A stretch of 7,602 nucleotides of DNA from Patescibacteria group bacterium (GTDB taxonomy: Bacteria; Patescibacteriota; Microgenomatia; UBA1400; PJMF01). The notes beneath the pieces were generated by a model, which was given only the letters and a program-made list of their open reading frames with translations, was not told the origin of the DNA and did not search any database. The DNA lies in contig JAHJBU010000067.1 of assembly GCA_018813375.1 (NCBI GenBank), positions 1 to 7,602 on the forward strand, in the 5' to 3' direction. The position numbers and the translations under genes were made by a program. Positions 4,924-7,602 of this stretch are shown here, one piece after another. Position 1 is the stretch's first letter; each line of letters starts with the position of its first letter.

Positions 4924-6410
4924 AACTTCCAATCTCGTTGGTTTTTTTTGTACTGTGTTCTCTTTTGTTACTTCTAACGAGATTTTCTCCTTTTACAGAC
5001 GAAGCAATATTTTTTGATATGACTGTTCGTTTGTCTGATGGAGCTGGGCTAAGCTCAAGTCTTTTCCGTGATTTTATTCCAGGAGTTGATCAACAAGCAT
5101 ATTGGTATCCGCCACTTTATTTTTATTTTCTTTCTCCAATTTTTAAAATATTTGGTGCAAACATATATGTGATGAGAATTTTTTCTCTAGCAATCGCCTC
5201 AATTATTTTAATTCTAATTTATCAGATTGCACATAAACTTTTTAACCATCGCTGGGCTGGGTTACTATCAATTTGGATTTTGATACTTGATCGCAACTTT
5301 CATGTGGGTGCGATGTTGGGCAGAATGGAATTTTTAGTAATTGGTTTTGGCTTAGGAGCAGTTTTATTACACCTTAAATTTCTAGAGAAAAGAATTCTTT
5401 TATATAATTTACTAAGCGGTATTTGTGCTGCATTAGCACTGCTGACTCATCCCACAGCAGCTATTTTTATCGCTCCAATTGCTCTTAACCTATTGCTTGT
5501 CAAAGATCAGTCGTGGAAAACAAAATTGATGAACATGATATTTTTTATAATACCTTCTATTTTTGGCGTCGGCTTGTGGATATTGAATTTCTGGCATGAT
5601 CGGGGTAGCTTTATACTTCAGAATCTTCTTCAAATTCACCGCAAACAGTTTCTTGAAACCTATATTTGGCAAGTATTTAAATCTTTATCAAGTCATGGAA
5701 TGATATTTATCGGCATTGTATTGGCAACATATTTAATTTCAAACGTAGCTTACTTGTGGAGAGTTGTCTCAAATTGGAATGAAAGTTCTTCGCGTAAGAG
5801 ACTACTTTTTTTATTAATTATTAGCAGCAGTATTTTGCCAATAATGCTAAAAGAAATGTGGTATGTTGTTTTTATTCCACTCATTGGCTCCATATCTCTT
5901 TCTGCAAATGCGATTTGGCTTTGGAAAAAGCAACCAATTATTTTGGTCATTGCGGGCTTGGCAATATTTCTCCCCAGTCTTTTTTTGTATTCTGATGCAT
6001 TTAAACAACACTCTCTTCATAGGAATGAGTATTTTCCGCTATCTCAACAAGTGGCTGATGTTTTACCTCTTAATGCACGTGTTTTAATCAGTAGTTTACC
6101 TGATCCATATTTTTATCTGTATGAAAATCGCCCAGATCTTGATATGAGAGAAACTCCGAACTCTCCTCCTCAGGAGCCAATTGATGCATCAGTTTATAAT
6201 CTGATACTTGGTCAAGTAGATTACGTTATTTTGTCTTATATACCAAATCAACATCTGAATAAATACTATCAAGATAATTTTGAATCTGTAATTTTTAGCA
6301 ATAAAAAAGTCAATGGATATTCATTGCAAGTAATAAAACTAAAACCAACCGAACATAGGCAACAGCTTTCTCCAAATAAAGATGAGGTGTGGAGTTATCC
6401 TTTAAAATAA
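4911..6410 (+). CDS. GT-C membrane glycosyltransferase (PMT/ArnT-like, GT39/GT83 type)
   Basis: A 499-residue polytopic protein, the normal size for GT-C enzymes that take a sugar from a polyprenyl-phosphate carrier and attach it to a protein or glycolipid outside the membrane. After an N-terminal helix (about 7-24) comes the first outer loop with the Asp-Glu pair typical of the catalytic site, SPFTDEAIFFDM (D30, E31). Then come YWYPPLYFYFLSPIFKIFG (64-82), helices around 85-105, 115-126, 140-157, 165-195, 205-226, 263-285 and 297-358, and a soluble C-terminal part of about 130 residues (PLNARVLISSLPDPYFYLYE and onward), probably outside the cell. The gene starts inside the end of the GT2 gene in another frame, so the pair is a two-gene operon: one makes the carrier-bound sugar, the other uses it. 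The acceptor (protein O-glycosylation, wall polymer or lipid) is not shown by the sequence. It ends with tandem TAA stops. Confidence 0.83.
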   Translation: MEKIKLPISLVFFVLCSLLLLLTRFSPFTDEAIFFDMTVRLSDGAGLSSSLFRDFIPGVDQQAYWYPPLYFYFLSPIFKIFGANIYVMRIFSLAIASIILILIYQIAHKLFNHRWAGLLSIWILILDRNFHVGAMLGRMEFLVIGFGLGAVLLHLKFLEKRILLYNLLSGICAALALLTHPTAAIFIAPIALNLLLVKDQSWKTKLMNMIFFIIPSIFGVGLWILNFWHDRGSFILQNLLQIHRKQFLETYIWQVFKSLSSHGMIFIGIVLATYLISNVAYLWRVVSNWNESSSRKRLLFLLIISSSILPIMLKEMWYVVFIPLIGSISLSANAIWLWKKQPIILVIAGLAIFLPSLFLYSDAFKQHSLHRNEYFPLSQQVADVLPLNARVLISSLPDPYFYLYENRPDLDMRETPNSPPQEPIDASVYNLILGQVDYVILSYIPNQHLNKYYQDNFESVIFSNKKVNGYSLQVIKLKPTEHRQQLSPNKDEVWSYPLK

Positions 6411-6413
6411 TAA

Positions 6414-6548
6414 TTTATAACTTGTGCAGGCTGCCCGTGTGACCCTAAGGCAAGTAAGTTTGAATCATTTTTAGCTAAACTTGAGAGGCTACGTCTTATA
6501 TATAATCAATCGGAAGACATGAAGCACTACTTGTTATTTGAAAAATGA
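6414..6548 (+). pseudogene. Start-less open frame after the GT-C gene, possible gene tail
   Basis: Directly after the tandem TAA of the GT-C gene, the same frame stays open for 44 codons to a TGA. It reads TCAGCPCDPKASKF, then ESFLAKLERLRLIYNQSED and MKHYLLFEK. The second half has the charge pattern of a real helical protein end. The only ATG in frame is nine codons from the stop, so it cannot make a protein alone. It may be the 3' end of a lost gene, or chance. I do not recognise a family; the two Cys pairs are too few to call a metal site. This is the main content of the gap between the GT-C and Fic genes; no terminator or tRNA was found there. Confidence 0.25.
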
Positions 6549-6557
6549 TTTGAATGT

Positions 6558-7490
6558 TTAAGCAGTAATTAGTTTGTATCCTTCAAACAAAGCATCAAAG
6601 ATAAAAGACGTTAGTGGAATATGATTAGTTTTCACTTGTGATTCTTCTAAATATGTATAATATGCCTGCTTTCTTTCTTTCTTGATCAGTACTGGAGCCA
6701 TATTATATTTGAAAGCAAGAATGAGCATTAGCAATCGACCTACTCTTCCATTTCCATCAGAAAACGGGTGAATTTGCTCGAATTGAGCATGAGTTTGGGC
6801 TATCTGTTCTACTTGAGCAAGAGATTTTTTTTGAAACTGGTTAAATGTATCAATATATTTAATCATATGTTTATCAATACTCAGATGGTTTGAAGTTGGA
6901 ACATTTACTCCAGCAATTCGAACACTGTGATTTCGGTATTCTCCTGCATTATGCATAATTCCATTCATGAGTATTTGATGAATGTGTTTTATAAACTCTT
7001 CGTCGATAATATTATTGTTATCCCTAATCCATCTCATGACGAAACCTAATGCACCTTGATGATTTTTTGCTTCTTGATGCTCACGAACGCTTTTATTGGG
7101 TATAGTTACATCATCAAATAACACTGCTTTTACATCTGGTTCATTGAATGTACTGCCTTCAATGCTATTAGTGTGGTAGGTAAGAGAAAGAAGAAAGTTA
7201 TCATAGATATCTTTCTTCGACATAAGTATAGAAAATGGCTCTGAAAATTGTTTTTGTAACTGTTTGAGTTTTTCAATTTTTTCATCAAGTTCATGCAGTT
7301 CTATGGAAGTGTCGCCAAAGGTTTCATGATAAAGAGAGCTAATTTTTTCGATAGCTTTTGATCTTGCTTGACTTTTTCCATTTATCCAACTGTTTAATGT
7401 AGGAAAAGATACTCCAAGATTACGAGCTAACTCCTCTTGAGTTTTACCGCTGTATTTTTGAATTCTTTGTAGTTTCTGTGTAGTAGTCAT
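6558..7490 (-). CDS. Xre-type HTH / Fic-domain AMP transferase fusion
   Basis: A 310-residue protein with two parts. Residues 5-55 form a Xre/Cro-like helix-turn-helix (KTQEELARNLGVSFPTLNSW, 16-35, then INGKSQARSKAIEKI), so it probably binds DNA. After a charged coiled linker (about 62-82) comes a complete Fic domain. It has the inhibitory helix motif TNSIEG (107-112, fitting [S/T]xxxE[G/N], with Glu111 as the inhibitory residue), the GEYRNHSVRIAG flap (183-194) and the catalytic HPFSDGNGRVGR (241-252, His241), a perfect match to HPFx[D/E]GNGRxxR. Fic enzymes usually move AMP from ATP onto a Ser, Thr or Tyr of a target protein. With the inhibitory motif before the catalytic core this is a class II Fic protein, kept off by its own glutamate. 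Nothing is truncated. No separate antitoxin gene lies next to it. The HTH suggests self-regulation at the palindrome near its promoter. The target is unknown. Confidence 0.9.
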   Translation of the reverse strand: MTTTQKLQRIQKYSGKTQEELARNLGVSFPTLNSWINGKSQARSKAIEKISSLYHETFGDTSIELHELDEKIEKLKQLQKQFSEPFSILMSKKDIYDNFLLSLTYHTNSIEGSTFNEPDVKAVLFDDVTIPNKSVREHQEAKNHQGALGFVMRWIRDNNNIIDEEFIKHIHQILMNGIMHNAGEYRNHSVRIAGVNVPTSNHLSIDKHMIKYIDTFNQFQKKSLAQVEQIAQTHAQFEQIHPFSDGNGRVGRLLMLILAFKYNMAPVLIKKERKQAYYTYLEESQVKTNHIPLTSFIFDALFEGYKLITA

Positions 7491-7511
7491 GAATCAAATT
7501 ACGCTTTGTGC

Positions 7512-7521
7512 TAATTAATTA
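7512..7521. promoter_or_regulatory. Palindrome TAATTAATTA, possible operator of the HTH-Fic gene
   Basis: A perfect 10-bp palindrome located between the putative -10 and the start codon of the HTH-Fic gene, about where transcription should start. A dimeric HTH protein bound here would block its own promoter. The sequence is pure A/T, so chance occurrence in this AT-rich DNA is a serious alternative. Confidence 0.3.
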
Positions 7522-7526
7522 AATCA

Positions 7527-7535
7527 AGTATACCA
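7527..7535 (-). promoter_or_regulatory. Extended -10 (TGGTATACT) for the HTH-Fic gene
   Basis: On the minus strand TGGTATACT fits the extended -10 pattern (TGnTATAAT, one mismatch). The upstream region is T-rich with no clear TTGACA. The predicted start lies near 7520, giving a leader of about 30 bases before the ATG at 7490. No SD sequence precedes that ATG. Confidence 0.45.
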
Positions 7536-7539
7536 AATT

Positions 7540-7568
7540 TTGAAACAAAAAAAGAACGGTGTTAGGCT
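7540..7568 (+). promoter_or_regulatory. Weak plus-strand promoter toward the window edge
   Basis: TTGAAA (7540-7545) and TAGGCT (7563-7568) are spaced 17 bases apart. The -35 is fair and the -10 poor (three of six). It would serve the gene beginning at 7600, divergent from the HTH-Fic gene. Confidence 0.25.
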
Positions 7569-7599
7569 TAGGTAGTTACAAACTATCAGGAGCCTGCCT

Positions 7600-7602
7600 A
7601 TG
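7600..7602 (+). CDS. Start codon of a truncated downstream gene
   Basis: Only the ATG is inside the window. It is preceded by AGGAG (7588-7592) with a 7-base spacer, the best Shine-Dalgarno match in the window, so a true gene start is likely. Nothing can be said about the product. Confidence 0.4.

Noticed and set aside
6430..6500. tRNA-like T-loop (GTTTGAATC) after the GT-C gene
   Set aside because: The bases on either side do not pair into a T-stem, and no acceptor stem, D-arm or anticodon arm can be folded around it.
1..7602. CRISPR array, insertion sequence, integrase attachment repeats or defence-gene cluster
   Set aside because: No regularly spaced repeats, no transposase or recombinase motifs, and no terminal inverted repeats were found; the Fic protein is the only toxin-like gene.

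Overview
The window is AT-rich (about one third G+C by eye), uses the standard bacterial code (long frames free of TGA, with TAA, TAG and TGA all used as stops), and its genes have weak or absent Shine-Dalgarno sequences. The content is a purine-synthesis ligase next to a lone SET-domain protein, an undecaprenyl/dolichol-phosphate-sugar type glycosyltransferase pair, a nucleotide-sugar dehydratase, a GNAT and an HTH-Fic protein. This would suit a small-genome bacterium of the Patescibacteria/CPR type, but that assignment is an inference from style, not from a marker gene.

Layout. (1) Positions 1-711, plus strand: the 3' end of a PurD-like phosphoribosylamine-glycine ligase, followed 9 bases later by a compact SET-domain methyltransferase. 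(2) 712-1809: an intact EamA-type (DMT superfamily) membrane transporter. Just upstream of it, on the opposite strand, lies the C-terminal scrap of a different EamA transporter broken by stops. (3) 1810-2780: an antisense open frame with no start codon (probable gene remnant), then a GNAT-type acetyltransferase behind an extended -10 promoter. (4) 2918-6410: a sugar/glycan block. A minus-strand DegT-fold enzyme carries His where aminotransferases have the PLP-binding Lys, so it is predicted to be a ColD-like 4-keto-6-deoxyhexose 3-dehydratase. It is divergent from an overlapping pair: a DPM1-like GT2 polyprenyl-phosphate hexose synthase and a GT-C (PMT/ArnT-like) membrane glycosyltransferase. 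(5) 6411-7602: a short start-less frame, an Xre-HTH/Fic fusion protein on the minus strand with an intact inhibitory motif, and the start of a further plus-strand gene at the very edge.

How the parts work together. The GT2 protein probably charges a polyprenyl phosphate with a hexose, and the overlapping GT-C protein probably transfers that hexose on the outer face of the membrane. The neighbouring dehydratase could supply a 3,6-dideoxyhexose for the same surface glycan, although no other enzyme of that sugar pathway is in the window. The remaining genes look like independent accessory genes. The spaces between them hold several candidate gene tails without heads, as expected for a region of repeated gene gain and decay. 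The most notable observations are the His-for-Lys active site, the antisense transporter fossil, the start-less frames, and one promoter core shared exactly by two unrelated transcription units.
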